Shown in pieces: positions 52,682-62,172 of a DNA stretch of 64,000 bases. A program made the position numbers and the translations under genes. Source of the stretch: Roseibium sediminicola (lineage in GTDB: Bacteria > Pseudomonadota > Alphaproteobacteria > Rhizobiales > Stappiaceae). Under the pieces are notes generated by a model. The model saw nothing but the letters and a program-made list of their open reading frames with translations. It was not told the DNA's origin and made no database searches. The DNA is taken from the NCBI RefSeq assembly GCF_023156505.1, contig NZ_JALNMJ010000012.1, positions 124,001 to 188,000 on the forward strand, written 5' to 3'. Positions within the stretch are counted from its first letter, which is position 1. Every line of letters begins with the position of its first letter.

Positions 52682-53782
52682 ATGAAGCTCAAGACTGTAA
52701 TCCTTGCAGGTACCGCTCTGGCCTTCGCCGGCAGCTCGGCACTTGCCACAGACCTGACGCTTGTCTCCTGGGGCGGCGCCTACCAGGCGTCCCAGAAGGC
52801 TGCTTACGCTGATCCGTATACGGCCGACAACCCGGACATCACAGTGATTTGGGACGAGTCCTCCGCTGAAGCCGTGGCCAAGCTGCGCGCCATGAACGAA
52901 GCCGGCAACATCACCTGGGACCTCGTCGACGTGGTTGCGTCTGACGCCATCCGCCTGTGCGACGAAGGCCTGGCCTTGGAAATCGATCCGGACACCGACC
53001 TGGCCGCTGCGCCGGACGGCACCCCGGCTTCCGAAGATTTCGGTGACCTTCTGGTCTCCGAGTGCTTCATTCCGCAGATCGTCTACTCCACCACCTTCGG
53101 CTACCGTTCCGACGTTGCCGACTGGGGCGGCAAGGAGCCGGACGACATCTGTGACGTGTTCGATCTGGAAGCTTTCCCGGGCAAGCGCTCGCTGGAAAAA
53201 CGCCCGATCAACAACATGGAATGGGCTCTTCTGTGTGACGGCGTCGCAAAAGAAGAGGTCTATGACGTTCTGGAAACCGAAGAAGGCCAGGACCGTGCGT
53301 TTGCCAAGCTCGACACCATCAAGGACAACGTTGTCTGGTGGTCGGCCGGTGCGGAAACCCCGCAGCTTCTCGCCGACAGCGAAGTCGTGATCGGGTCCAC
53401 CTATAACGGTCGCCTGTTCGCTCTGATCGAAGAGCAGAAGCAGCCGGTGAAGATGCTCTGGGACGCCCAGGTGTTCGACCTTGACGGCTGGATCATCCCG
53501 GCCGGTCTTCCGGAAGACCGCCTCGCCGAAGTGAAGAAATTCGTCAAATACGCCACCGACACACAGCGTCTGGCGGATCAGGCGAAATACATTTCCTACG
53601 GCCCGGCCCGCAAGTCGTCCGCTCCGCTGGTCGGCAAGCACGCCTCCCTCGGCATCGACATGGCTCCGCACATGCCGACGGATCCGGAAAACGCCAAGAA
53701 CACCTTCCTCTATAACTATGAGTGGTGGGCGGATTACCGTGACGACATCGACGCCAAATTCCAGGCGTGGCTCGCACAGTAA
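52682..53782 (+). CDS. Pot-type ABC transporter substrate-binding protein
   Basis: A 366-residue periplasmic protein with a signal peptide (residues 1-22, ending SSALAT). The mature protein opens DLTLVSWGGAYQASQKAAY, a PotD-group start, and has ISYGPARKSSAPLVGKHASL near 300, typical of this SBP class. It binds the solute for the importer. It lies 82 bases after the ATPase gene, with a GC-rich hairpin between them, and is followed by a strong hairpin at 53801, consistent with higher expression of the binding protein than of the membrane parts. Confidence 0.88.
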   Translation: MKLKTVILAGTALAFAGSSALATDLTLVSWGGAYQASQKAAYADPYTADNPDITVIWDESSAEAVAKLRAMNEAGNITWDLVDVVASDAIRLCDEGLALEIDPDTDLAAAPDGTPASEDFGDLLVSECFIPQIVYSTTFGYRSDVADWGGKEPDDICDVFDLEAFPGKRSLEKRPINNMEWALLCDGVAKEEVYDVLETEEGQDRAFAKLDTIKDNVVWWSAGAETPQLLADSEVVIGSTYNGRLFALIEEQKQPVKMLWDAQVFDLDGWIIPAGLPEDRLAEVKKFVKYATDTQRLADQAKYISYGPARKSSAPLVGKHASLGIDMAPHMPTDPENAKNTFLYNYEWWADYRDDIDAKFQAWLAQ

Positions 53783-53800
53783 GCCGTAAAGGCATGCTTC

Positions 53801-53830
53801 GGACCGGGTGGGGCACGCCCCTCCCGGTCC
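53801..53830 (+). terminator. Intercistronic hairpin after the substrate-binding protein gene
   Basis: GGACCGGG and its perfect complement enclose a second GGGGC/GCCCC pair, followed by TTCTCC. Probably a partial terminator or mRNA-stability hairpin that lowers permease expression relative to the binding protein. Confidence 0.65.
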
Positions 53831-53858
53831 TTCTCCAAGATTTGCGGAAGATTGCTTA

Positions 53859-55127
53859 ATGAGCGACACCACCCAAGACGGTCAGTTATTGACGACGGCC
53901 GACGGCAAGCCGCTGAAGGCTTCCCTTGCCAAGGCGCTGCGCCGGGAAAAACTGCGCGCCCTCATGCTGATCGCGCCCCTACTGATTTTCGTGCTGATCA
54001 CCTTCGTCGCCCCGATCGCGGACATGCTGTTCCGTTCGGTGGAGAACGGAATTGTCGCCGACACGCTTCCCAAGACCGTTGTCGCTCTGGAAGCCTGGGA
54101 TTCCACCTCGGGTGAAGCGCCGGATGAGACGGTCTTTGCCGCGCTTTACGAGGATATGGTGATCGCGGTCGACGAAAAGACCCACACCCGTCTCGGCTCG
54201 CGCCTCAACTACGAGGAAAGCGGCATTTCCAGCCTGTTCCGCAAGACCGGCCGGCGCATCAAGCGCATGGACGAGGCCGGACCTTTCAAGGAACAGTTCC
54301 TCGACGCGGACAAGGACTGGGGCACAGTCGAGACCTGGCAGGTGCTCAAGCGGTATTCTCCGCGGATCACGTCTGGCTATTTCTTGAATTCTTTCGATGC
54401 CCAACTGACAGCCGACGGCGTCGAGATGAAACCCGAAGACGAACGGATCTACATGTTCCTGTTCGGCCGGACCCTGTTTCTGTCAATCGTGATCACGATT
54501 TCCTGTCTGCTGCTCGGTTATCCGATCGCATTCCTGTTGGCCGCTCTGCCGCTGCGCACGTCGAACCTTCTGATGATCCTGGTGCTGCTGCCCTTCTGGA
54601 CATCGCTGCTGGTGCGGACTTCCGCCTGGAAGGTGCTGTTGCAGCAACAGGGGGTGATCAACGACTTCCTTGTCTGGACGGGTCTTATCAGTGAGGCAGG
54701 ACGCCTTGTGATGATCAACAACCAGACCGGCACGATCATCGCCATGACGCATATTCTGCTGCCGTTCATGATCCTGCCGCTCTATTCGGTGATGAAGACC
54801 ATTTCGCCGACTTACGTCCGTGCGGCCAAGAGCCTTGGCGCCAATGACTGGATCTCCTTCTGGCGGGTCTATTTTCCGCAATCCGTGCCGGGAATCGGCG
54901 CGGGCGCGGTGCTCGTCTTCATCCTGTCGATCGGCTACTACATCACTCCGGAGCTGGTCGGCGGCACATCGGGCATCTTCATCTCCAACCGGATTGCCTA
55001 TCACATCTCGTCGTCGCTCAACTGGGGCCTCGCGGCTGCGCTCGGAACCCTGCTTCTGGTCGCCGTGATGGTGCTGTTCGTGGTCTATGACAAGATTGTC
55101 GGCATCGACAACGTGAAGCTCGGATAG
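53859..55127 (+). CDS. Pot-type ABC transporter permease (PotB-like)
   Basis: A 422-residue membrane protein. Helix 1 (LMLIAPLLIFVLITFVAPIA) is followed by an unusually long hydrophilic stretch of about 160 residues, presumably periplasmic, before the second helix. Then comes the PotB-like core with the EAA loop YVRAAKSLGANDWISFWRVY near 325. The extra loop makes it about 130 residues longer than PotB and may contact the binding protein or outer partners. The ATG at 53859 is preferred to a start at 53808. Confidence 0.87.
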   Translation: MSDTTQDGQLLTTADGKPLKASLAKALRREKLRALMLIAPLLIFVLITFVAPIADMLFRSVENGIVADTLPKTVVALEAWDSTSGEAPDETVFAALYEDMVIAVDEKTHTRLGSRLNYEESGISSLFRKTGRRIKRMDEAGPFKEQFLDADKDWGTVETWQVLKRYSPRITSGYFLNSFDAQLTADGVEMKPEDERIYMFLFGRTLFLSIVITISCLLLGYPIAFLLAALPLRTSNLLMILVLLPFWTSLLVRTSAWKVLLQQQGVINDFLVWTGLISEAGRLVMINNQTGTIIAMTHILLPFMILPLYSVMKTISPTYVRAAKSLGANDWISFWRVYFPQSVPGIGAGAVLVFILSIGYYITPELVGGTSGIFISNRIAYHISSSLNWGLAAALGTLLLVAVMVLFVVYDKIVGIDNVKLG

Positions 55128-55136
55128 GAGGACGAT

Positions 55137-55991
55137 ATGAGCGCACTTCCCCCATATGCGTCCCCCTTGCAGCGGACCTGGTACTATTCCTTCCGGATCA
55201 TCTGCGGACTGATCTTCTTTTTCCTGATCTTTCCGATCCTGGTAATCCTGCCGCTCAGCTTCAACGCACAGGACTTCTTCACCTTCACCAAGGAAATGCT
55301 GGCCCTCGACCCGGCCGGCTATTCCTTCAAGCACTATCAAGACTTCTTCACCAACCCGGACTGGCAGCAGGCGCTGACCAATTCCGTGATGATCGCGCCG
55401 GTCGCGACCGTCTTGGCGACCAGCTTCGGCACGCTGGCGGCCATCGGCCTGTCCCAGTCCCACGTGCCGTACAAGCCGGCGATCATGGCGGTGCTGATCT
55501 CGCCGATGATCGTGCCGCTGATCATTTCCGCCGCGGGCATGTATTTCTTCTATTCCCGCATCGGTCTGCAGGGCACCTATTGGGGCGTCGTTCTGGCCCA
55601 TGCCGCCCTTGGCACGCCTTTCGTCATCATCACGGTGACGGCGACCCTGGTCGGCTTCGACCGGTCGCTGGTGCGGGCTGCCGCCAATCTCGGTGCCAAC
55701 CCGGTGACCACCTTCTTCAAGGTGCAGATGCCTCTGATCGTGCCGGGCGTCGTATCCGGAGCATTGTTCGCCTTTATCACGTCTTTCGACGAGGTCGTGG
55801 TGGTGCTATTTCTGGGCTCTGCGGGTCAGAAGACATTGCCGTGGCAGATGTTCACCGGCCTGCGCGAACAGATTTCACCGACCATTCTGGCGGTGGCTTC
55901 GCTGATGGTGGCGATCTCGATCTGCCTCCTGACGGTCCTGGAGCTGCTGCGCCGGCGGTCGGAACGACTGAGAGGTTTGTCGCCGGGCTGA
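55137..55991 (+). CDS. Pot-type ABC transporter permease (PotC-like)
   Basis: A 284-residue inner-membrane protein with six hydrophobic segments and the EAA loop VRAAANLGANPVTTFFKVQM near residue 180. It pairs with the PotB-like permease, which ends 9 bases before it, to form the channel. It is the last gene before a strong terminator. Family-level call is secure; solute is unknown. Confidence 0.9.
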   Translation: MSALPPYASPLQRTWYYSFRIICGLIFFFLIFPILVILPLSFNAQDFFTFTKEMLALDPAGYSFKHYQDFFTNPDWQQALTNSVMIAPVATVLATSFGTLAAIGLSQSHVPYKPAIMAVLISPMIVPLIISAAGMYFFYSRIGLQGTYWGVVLAHAALGTPFVIITVTATLVGFDRSLVRAAANLGANPVTTFFKVQMPLIVPGVVSGALFAFITSFDEVVVVLFLGSAGQKTLPWQMFTGLREQISPTILAVASLMVAISICLLTVLELLRRRSERLRGLSPG

Positions 55992-56110
55992 TCCGGCACG
56001 GGCCGGGCGACCGGCCACAGCTGCTTTCATCATGAACCGGTGGCGGAACGCCAGTCGCCGGGTGGAGATCAGGATCTCCCGGTAGCAAGACAATCAGATA
56101 TTGGGCCTGG

Positions 56111-56140
56111 CGGGCCGGCTTCTTTCCAGAAGCCGGCCCG
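56111..56140 (+). terminator. Rho-independent terminator of the Pot-type operon
   Basis: A perfect 13-base stem CGGGCCGGCTTCT with a TTCC loop and TTTTCTGTTT after it. Ends the importer operon 120 bases after the PotC-like stop, before creatinase. Confidence 0.85.
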
Positions 56141-56202
56141 TTTTCTGTTTGGGACCCGGAAATGAAAAGACACTTGAGGATCGAAATCGAAAGGAGCCTC
56201 CC

Positions 56203-57432
56203 ATGAGCAACGACATGATCCGCATCTATGAAATGAACAACGGCGAGAAAGCCTTTTCGCCTTTCTCGCCGGGTGAAATGAACAACCGGCAGAAAAAGCT
56301 GCGCAAGCTGATGGCGGACCGCGGCGTCGACGCGGCGCTGTTCACCTCCTATCACAACATCTGCTACTACTCCGGCTTCCTCTATTGCTACTTCGGCCGC
56401 AAATACGGCTTCCTGGTGACCCAGGACAAGGCAACCACCATCGCGGCCGGCATTGACGGCGGCCAGCCCTGGCGCCGCACCCATGGCGATACGGTCATCT
56501 ACACCGACTGGCGCCGGGACAATTATTTCCATGCGATTCAGTCGCTGCTCGGACTGCCGAACCCCGCCATCAAGCGCGTTGGCATCGAGTTCGACCACGT
56601 CTCACTGGATCTGAAAAAGCAGCTGGAAGATGCGCTTCCGGGGGTTGAGCTGGTCGATATCGCGGCCGATGCAATGGCACAGCGCACGATCAAGAGCGCG
56701 GAAGAGCATGTCCTGATCCGGGAAGGTGCCCGTGTCTGCGACGTCGGCGGCGCGGCGCTGGTGGAGGCGGTTCAGGCCGGCGTTCCGGAACACGAAGTGG
56801 CGATCGCCTCGACCAACGCCATGATCCGCGAGATCGCCAAGTCTTTCCCCTTCGTGGAGCTGATGGACACCTGGACCTGGTTCCAGTCCGGCATCAACAC
56901 GGACGGGGCACACAATCCGGTGACCAACAAGAAGGTCGAGGCCGGCGATATCCTGAGCCTCAACTGCTTTCCGATGATCTTCGGCTATTACACCGCACTG
57001 GAACGCACGCTCTTCTGCGAACACGCCTCGGACGAGCACCTGCGGCTCTGGGAAATCAACTGCCTTGTCCACCGGGAGGGCCTGAAGCTGATCAAGCCGG
57101 GCGCGCGTTGCTGCGACATCGCAACGGAGCTCAATGACATCTACCGCAGCCACGATCTCCTGAAATACCGCAGCTTCGGTTACGGTCATTCCTTCGGGGT
57201 GCTCAGCCATTATTACGGCCGCGAAGCCTCGGTCGAACTGCGCGAGGATGTCGAGACAGTCCTGGAGCCGGGCATGGTGGTGTCAATGGAGCCGATGATC
57301 ATGATCCCGCAAGGAGAGGCGGGGGCCGGCGGCTACCGCGAGCACGACATCCTGATCGTGACGGAAACCGGCGCCGACAACATCACCGGATTCCCCTTCG
57401 GCCCGGAACACAACATCATTCCGAAGCGATAA
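56203..57432 (+). CDS. Creatinase (creatine amidinohydrolase)
   Basis: A 409-residue member of the creatinase/Xaa-Pro peptidase (M24) fold, very like Pseudomonas creatinase in length and motifs. LFTSYHNICYYSGFLYCYFG near 47, IDGGQPWRRT near 84, the catalytic histidine in SGINTDGAHNPV (His237), ALERTLF and VVSMEPMIMIPQGEAGAGGY are all present. Creatinase hydrolyses creatine to sarcosine and urea without the metals used by true M24 peptidases. The ATG has AGGAG upstream. It follows the Pot-type importer, separated by a terminator, so the importer may supply creatine or a related guanidino compound. Confidence 0.92.
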   Translation: MSNDMIRIYEMNNGEKAFSPFSPGEMNNRQKKLRKLMADRGVDAALFTSYHNICYYSGFLYCYFGRKYGFLVTQDKATTIAAGIDGGQPWRRTHGDTVIYTDWRRDNYFHAIQSLLGLPNPAIKRVGIEFDHVSLDLKKQLEDALPGVELVDIAADAMAQRTIKSAEEHVLIREGARVCDVGGAALVEAVQAGVPEHEVAIASTNAMIREIAKSFPFVELMDTWTWFQSGINTDGAHNPVTNKKVEAGDILSLNCFPMIFGYYTALERTLFCEHASDEHLRLWEINCLVHREGLKLIKPGARCCDIATELNDIYRSHDLLKYRSFGYGHSFGVLSHYYGREASVELREDVETVLEPGMVVSMEPMIMIPQGEAGAGGYREHDILIVTETGADNITGFPFGPEHNIIPKR

Positions 57433-57802
57433 GACGGCGAAATTTATTGCAACGCGACCGGCCGGCCTGAAAAGGCCGTCCTGTCAGTCTTTTCGGGACT
57501 GATCTCTTCCCCGCAGGTTCGAAGACGTGACTCTCATGGAGACGGTGGCGTCGTTCGCCTGTTTGGCCTGTGGATCTGTAAGCCCCCGAGATTGCTGCGA
57601 TTTTCGACCCGATTGGCAGTCTTTTTCCCTGAACTGACCTAGACGGCACCGTGATTGGCAAGCTCGAAAAACCCCGCGGTCCCAGAAACAATCAGAATTG
57701 AAAAATAAAACCTCTGGAGCATCCAACACGGCGCGCCGGGTGAAAATGTCATCCTGCTGAAACAAAAGAGACTTCTATATTGTCGGAACTTCGGGGACCG
57801 AC
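57433..57802. other. Intergenic region upstream of the DUF2169/pentapeptide locus
   Basis: 370 bases without a convincing gene. A small hairpin at 57463-57478 (CGGCCT, GAAA loop, AGGCCG) may end the creatinase transcript, though it lacks a T-run. The remainder should contain the promoter of the next operon. Nothing else was recognised. Confidence 0.5.
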
Positions 57803-60800
57803 ATGCCTGACCTTTATAAGCCGCACAAACTCTCGTGTATTCAGAATATTCAGGCCATCGGCGGTCAGCACTATCTCTACGCCACCGTCTTTTTCGGATT
57901 CGATCTGACCGACCCCGAATCCGTCCTGAGCGAGGCGGTCTATACGGAAACGGCCATGTCGAACCTGCCGATGGGCGGCTTTCTCGACATGGGGTTTCCG
58001 AAGGGCCGGCCGGAGGTCCTGATCGCGGGCGAAGCCCGTGCGCCGGAAGGATCGACGGTGCAGGCGCAGGAGATCGGCTTTGCCGTCGGCACGGTGAAGA
58101 AACGGGCCATGGTGTTCGGCGACCGTCACTGGGTTCGGGACAATGGCGATGTCAAGCTGACTTCTGCGGAGCCCTACGCCGCAATGCCGCTGACCGCGGA
58201 CCGGGCTTTCGGCAACGAGACCCACCCTGTCAATCCGGCGGGAAAGGGGGCAAATCCGCACTACATCCTGGAGCAATTCGGCTATGCGCCGTTGCCCAAC
58301 ATCGAAAACCCGGACAGGCTGATCAAGACATTGACGGATCTGCCGGAGCCGGTTCTGTTCGGCCCGCTTGGTCATGAGCATCCCTTGCGCAGGTCGAAAG
58401 TTGGCCAGCCGAGCTGGGACTGGATCAGGACGTCCTTTCCCGAACCGCCGCCCGGTTTCGACAGGGCCTATTACAATGTGGCGCCGGGCGACCAGCGCCT
58501 CGGCACGGCCCTGGTAGGAAACGAAGACTTTGCCGTCTGGGGCATGTCCGCGCAGCATCCCGTGATCCGGTCGCGCCTGCCCGGCCTGCGCGTGCGTCTC
58601 TTTGCCGTTCACGACACAAAGGCGAACCACCTGACCGAAATCGGCACGCGCATTGAAACGCTGTGGTTGTTCGGCAGCTCTGAGATCGGTGGGCTGTATC
58701 ATCGCGGCGTTCTGAGGATCGCCGATGAAAAGGCATCCGACGTGGTGGCTCTGATTTTCGGCGCTGAAAGGATGACAGACGCGCCCCGGGATCCGTCCTA
58801 TTACGCCGGGATCTACCGGCTGCGGACCGACTCGACCGAAGGGGCGCTGCATACGCTCAATGACAGCCAGCTCATGCCCGAGCTGAAGGACGCGGACCGC
58901 GAGGCCATGGACGCCCGCTCCACCGCCTTCAGCGAGGAAATCGCCCGGAAATTCGAAAAGAAAATCCAGTTCGAACATGCCGACATGCTGAAAAAGGCGA
59001 ACATGCCGGCAATGCTGACGCCGGATGTGAGCCTGCCGCCTGTCCCGCGGCTGCCGCTGCCGGCGCCCGAGGATGTGCTGGCCGGCAATGTCGATCTGGC
59101 CGGCATGTTCAGGAAGCTCGGCTCGGCTGCGGGGCAGATGGAAGCCGATCTCATGAAGGGGCCCGCCGCAACGATCGCCAAACACAGAGCGGCCGGGCTG
59201 CCGCTGCCGGACGACATGCTCGACGTCGGCAGAACCATGAAGGCGGCCCTGCAGTCCGGCGACGCCAACGCCGCCAAGGTGCTGAAGGAGGCCGCGAAGG
59301 GGCAGTCGGTTGCCAGGGATGTTGCCAAATACGCCAGTGCCGCGGTCGACATGTCCACGGCCAACCCACCCGTCGCGACACCGCCCTTCGAGGAGGTCAT
59401 GCCGGGTGCCGTGGAGGAGGCCCTGGCCAAGATCGACGCCGTCCTCGGCAAGATCGACCAGGGTGTGGCAGGCGGCGAAGGCGAGGAGCAGCTGTGGCAG
59501 CTGGTCCGGGCCCGGGCGCTGGCCTTGCCTGAAGCCGATCCGTTTTATGAGCTGAAGCAGAGCCTGGAAGCCATGTCGGCGGACATGAAAGCGGTCAGTG
59601 AGCGGCCGAAATCGGGTGAAATGGTCACCATCGACGAGGCGCTGAACGCACCGGAGTTCCTGGAGCCGAAACCGACCGATTTCGACAAGGTCCTGGAGGA
59701 ACTTGCCACCATGCCCGCCAAGAACAAGGCCAACCAGGACAAGCTGGAAGCCATTCTGGCGGAGAAACTGCCCAAGACCGCCGGACACGACCTGCCGCCG
59801 TCGCTGGCGCTGGCGCGGCAGATTGAAAGCATGCCGGTCCCCAAGCCGGACGTGACATCGGTCGACGACATCATCGCCAAGGCCGAGGCGGCAACCTCGA
59901 TGGATGCGGCCTCCTTTTTTGAAGACCTCGATGAGGAAGCAAAGGATTTCCTGCTCAATCAGGAACATGCCCGCTCCGCTATGCTGGAGGCGGTGCATCC
60001 GATCGAGGCCTACACGCCCGCGATCCGCAAACAGCTCGGGGATCTGGTGGTCGAACATCTCGCCAAAGGCGAGAGCTTTGCCCGCCGCGACATCGCGAAT
60101 GCACACCTAGCCGGAGCGGACCTTTCCGGTCTGGACCTGAACGGCGTGTTCCTGGAAAAGGCTGACCTGAGCGGCGCCAATCTGGAGCGGTCCCTCGTCA
60201 CCGGCGCGGCCCTCACCGAAGCCACCCTGACCGAGGCCAATGCCACTGGTGCCGACTTTTCGCGATCCTCCCTGTCGGGTGTCACAGCGGAACGGGCCTG
60301 CATGGACCAGACCCGCTTCGAGAACCGGACCTGGTCCTCGGTGAATTTCCAGGGCGCTACGTTCCGGGGTGCTGTCTTCAACCAGATCGTCTTCCTGGAA
60401 AGCAGTCTGGCGGGGGCGGATTTCGAAGGCGCGCATTTCGTCGACTGCCTGTTCCTGCACTGTGATTTTTCAGGGGCAAGGCTGCGCAACGCCGCTTTCG
60501 AGAAGACCATGATCGTCGAATGCGAGCTGGCGGGCACGGACTGGTCAGGCACCCGCTTCGACCGGCAGCTGATGACAAAGGTGACCGCACGGGGCAGCCG
60601 CTGGAGCAATGCCAGCTTCTCGAAGTCGACCTTTGTCGGCGCGTCCGATCTGAAGGGCAGCTATTTCAACGGACTGAAGGGACATTATTCGAGTTTCCTG
60701 GAGGCCAATCTGGACGAGACCTGTTTCCTCAGGGCGGACATGCGCGATTGCCTGTTCCTGAAATGCGAGATGTCCGGTGTCGACTTCCGGGCAGCGCGTG

Positions 60801-61024
60801 CCCGCAAGGCGGTGTTCAACGACTCCGTCCTGGTCTTTTCGGACTTTTTCGCCGCGGATCTGATGGAGGCGCATCTGAGCCAGTGCGATGCCAGATACAC
60901 CAGTTTCCGCGGGGCCAATCTCTACTCGGCGAATCTGATGGACGCGATCGTGCAATGCGCGGATTTCAGCCAGGCCAATCTCGGACAAACCATCCTGGAG
61001 CTCCCGTCGGCCAATGACACTTGA
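57803..61024 (+). CDS. DUF2169 - pentapeptide-repeat protein (type VI-associated)
   Basis: A 1073-residue protein. Residues 1 to about 330 match DUF2169 (LYATVFFGFDL near 28; later GTALVGNEDFAVWGMSAQHP). Residues about 330-755 are an Ala/Pro/Asp-rich, mostly helical linker with many charged heptad-like stretches. From about 765 to the end there is a long pentapeptide-repeat right-handed beta-helix (AHLAGADLSGLDLNGVFLEK, DLSGANLERS and so on), about 55-60 repeats. DUF2169 proteins occur with type VI secretion effectors and PAAR proteins, probably as loading adaptors. The next gene overlaps it by 11 bases. Confidence 0.82.
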   Translation: MPDLYKPHKLSCIQNIQAIGGQHYLYATVFFGFDLTDPESVLSEAVYTETAMSNLPMGGFLDMGFPKGRPEVLIAGEARAPEGSTVQAQEIGFAVGTVKKRAMVFGDRHWVRDNGDVKLTSAEPYAAMPLTADRAFGNETHPVNPAGKGANPHYILEQFGYAPLPNIENPDRLIKTLTDLPEPVLFGPLGHEHPLRRSKVGQPSWDWIRTSFPEPPPGFDRAYYNVAPGDQRLGTALVGNEDFAVWGMSAQHPVIRSRLPGLRVRLFAVHDTKANHLTEIGTRIETLWLFGSSEIGGLYHRGVLRIADEKASDVVALIFGAERMTDAPRDPSYYAGIYRLRTDSTEGALHTLNDSQLMPELKDADREAMDARSTAFSEEIARKFEKKIQFEHADMLKKANMPAMLTPDVSLPPVPRLPLPAPEDVLAGNVDLAGMFRKLGSAAGQMEADLMKGPAATIAKHRAAGLPLPDDMLDVGRTMKAALQSGDANAAKVLKEAAKGQSVARDVAKYASAAVDMSTANPPVATPPFEEVMPGAVEEALAKIDAVLGKIDQGVAGGEGEEQLWQLVRARALALPEADPFYELKQSLEAMSADMKAVSERPKSGEMVTIDEALNAPEFLEPKPTDFDKVLEELATMPAKNKANQDKLEAILAEKLPKTAGHDLPPSLALARQIESMPVPKPDVTSVDDIIAKAEAATSMDAASFFEDLDEEAKDFLLNQEHARSAMLEAVHPIEAYTPAIRKQLGDLVVEHLAKGESFARRDIANAHLAGADLSGLDLNGVFLEKADLSGANLERSLVTGAALTEATLTEANATGADFSRSSLSGVTAERACMDQTRFENRTWSSVNFQGATFRGAVFNQIVFLESSLAGADFEGAHFVDCLFLHCDFSGARLRNAAFEKTMIVECELAGTDWSGTRFDRQLMTKVTARGSRWSNASFSKSTFVGASDLKGSYFNGLKGHYSSFLEANLDETCFLRADMRDCLFLKCEMSGVDFRAARARKAVFNDSVLVFSDFFAADLMEAHLSQCDARYTSFRGANLYSANLMDAIVQCADFSQANLGQTILELPSANDT

Positions 61025-62087
61025 GGAAATCTTTCACGCGATCAAGTACAGCCGGGCGATCTCCGACGAGGATTTCTCGCGCCGGACCTTCGAGGATGCG
61101 GTCTTTGCCGAAGCCGATTTTGTCGGCTGCAATTTTTCCGGCGCCCGGTTCAGGGGCTGCCAATTTGAAAAAAGCGCCTTCATCCGCTGCGACCTGCGCG
61201 GCGCACGGTTTGAAAACTGCCGGTTCTCAGAGAGCCAGGTGATGATGGGCAGGCTGGACGGGGCCGCCTTTCCGGGCTGCAGTTTCAACACGGTTGGCTT
61301 TCTGAAAGCTGGTCTGCAAAAGGCGGATCTGTCGAACACGTCCCACCTCGATTCCAGCTTCCTGTGCTGCGACCTGGTCGAGGCGTGTTTCCGGGACACG
61401 GATTTCGAAAAGATCGGCATGCTCGAGAATGATCTTGAGCGGGTCGATTTCACCGGCGCCCATATCTACCGGACCATGATCTCGAAAGCCGATCTGCGAG
61501 CGGCGGAACTGGCCGGGGCCACCTTCCATCAGGTGCTTCTCGTCGATGGCAATCTGAGCAACCGGGACCTGTCCGGCCAGACCTTCAAGGAATGCACGAT
61601 GGTCGATGCCGAGTTGCACAAGGTGATCTTCCGCGGGTCGGAATTGACCCAGACCTCCTTCGTCAACTGCAACCTACGCCAGAGTGACTTTTGTGACGTC
61701 AACATGCCCTTTGCCATGCTGGCGGGGTCCAACCTGGCCGGTGCAAAATTCGAACAGGCCAACCTGAGCAACGGCGTGTTTGCAAATGCGGATGTGTCGG
61801 CGGTTTCCTTCAGGGGATCGCGCATGCCGATGGCCGTGTTCGACAACGCCACCTGCGCGGCGGCGCGATTCGACAATTGCGACCTGCAATATGGCGACTT
61901 TACCAACGCGGATTGCCGCGCGGCGAGTTTCGCCAATGCCAGCTTCAACATTACCAAGTTTCATGCCACGCGGCTTGGCAGCGCACTGCTGGACGGTTCC
62001 AGCGGGTCGACGGTCCCGACCGATGAAAAACGCCTCGTTGCTCAGGCCTACAACCCGAAAAACGTGAATCTCGACACAGACTTGTAG
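61014..62087 (+). CDS. Pentapeptide-repeat protein
   Basis: A 357-residue protein almost entirely of pentapeptide repeats (for example NFSGARFRGCQFEKSAF and CDLRGARFENCRF), predicted to form a single right-handed quadrilateral beta-helix of about 15 coils. Cysteine is unusually common in the repeats, giving a possible cysteine ladder. It has no signal peptide. It starts inside the end of the DUF2169-pentapeptide gene and looks like a split-off or duplicated version of that helix, so the two proteins probably work together. Confidence 0.82.
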   Translation: MTLEEIFHAIKYSRAISDEDFSRRTFEDAVFAEADFVGCNFSGARFRGCQFEKSAFIRCDLRGARFENCRFSESQVMMGRLDGAAFPGCSFNTVGFLKAGLQKADLSNTSHLDSSFLCCDLVEACFRDTDFEKIGMLENDLERVDFTGAHIYRTMISKADLRAAELAGATFHQVLLVDGNLSNRDLSGQTFKECTMVDAELHKVIFRGSELTQTSFVNCNLRQSDFCDVNMPFAMLAGSNLAGAKFEQANLSNGVFANADVSAVSFRGSRMPMAVFDNATCAAARFDNCDLQYGDFTNADCRAASFANASFNITKFHATRLGSALLDGSSGSTVPTDEKRLVAQAYNPKNVNLDTDL

Positions 62088-62172
62088 TTTCCGTTTCCCG
62101 TTGCTTGAGACAATTGCCATCGCACCTTGTGCACCCGACACGGCCTGAAAACGGCAGCCAAAGGAACAAGAC

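Noticed and set aside
56203-57432. DMSP lyase DddP or Xaa-Pro peptidase
   Set aside because: Both share the M24 fold, but the sequence follows creatinase throughout, including the SGINTDGAHNPV histidine site.
57749-60106. 785-residue open frame on the minus strand
   Set aside because: Antisense to the DUF2169-pentapeptide gene; composition is typical of a shadow frame.
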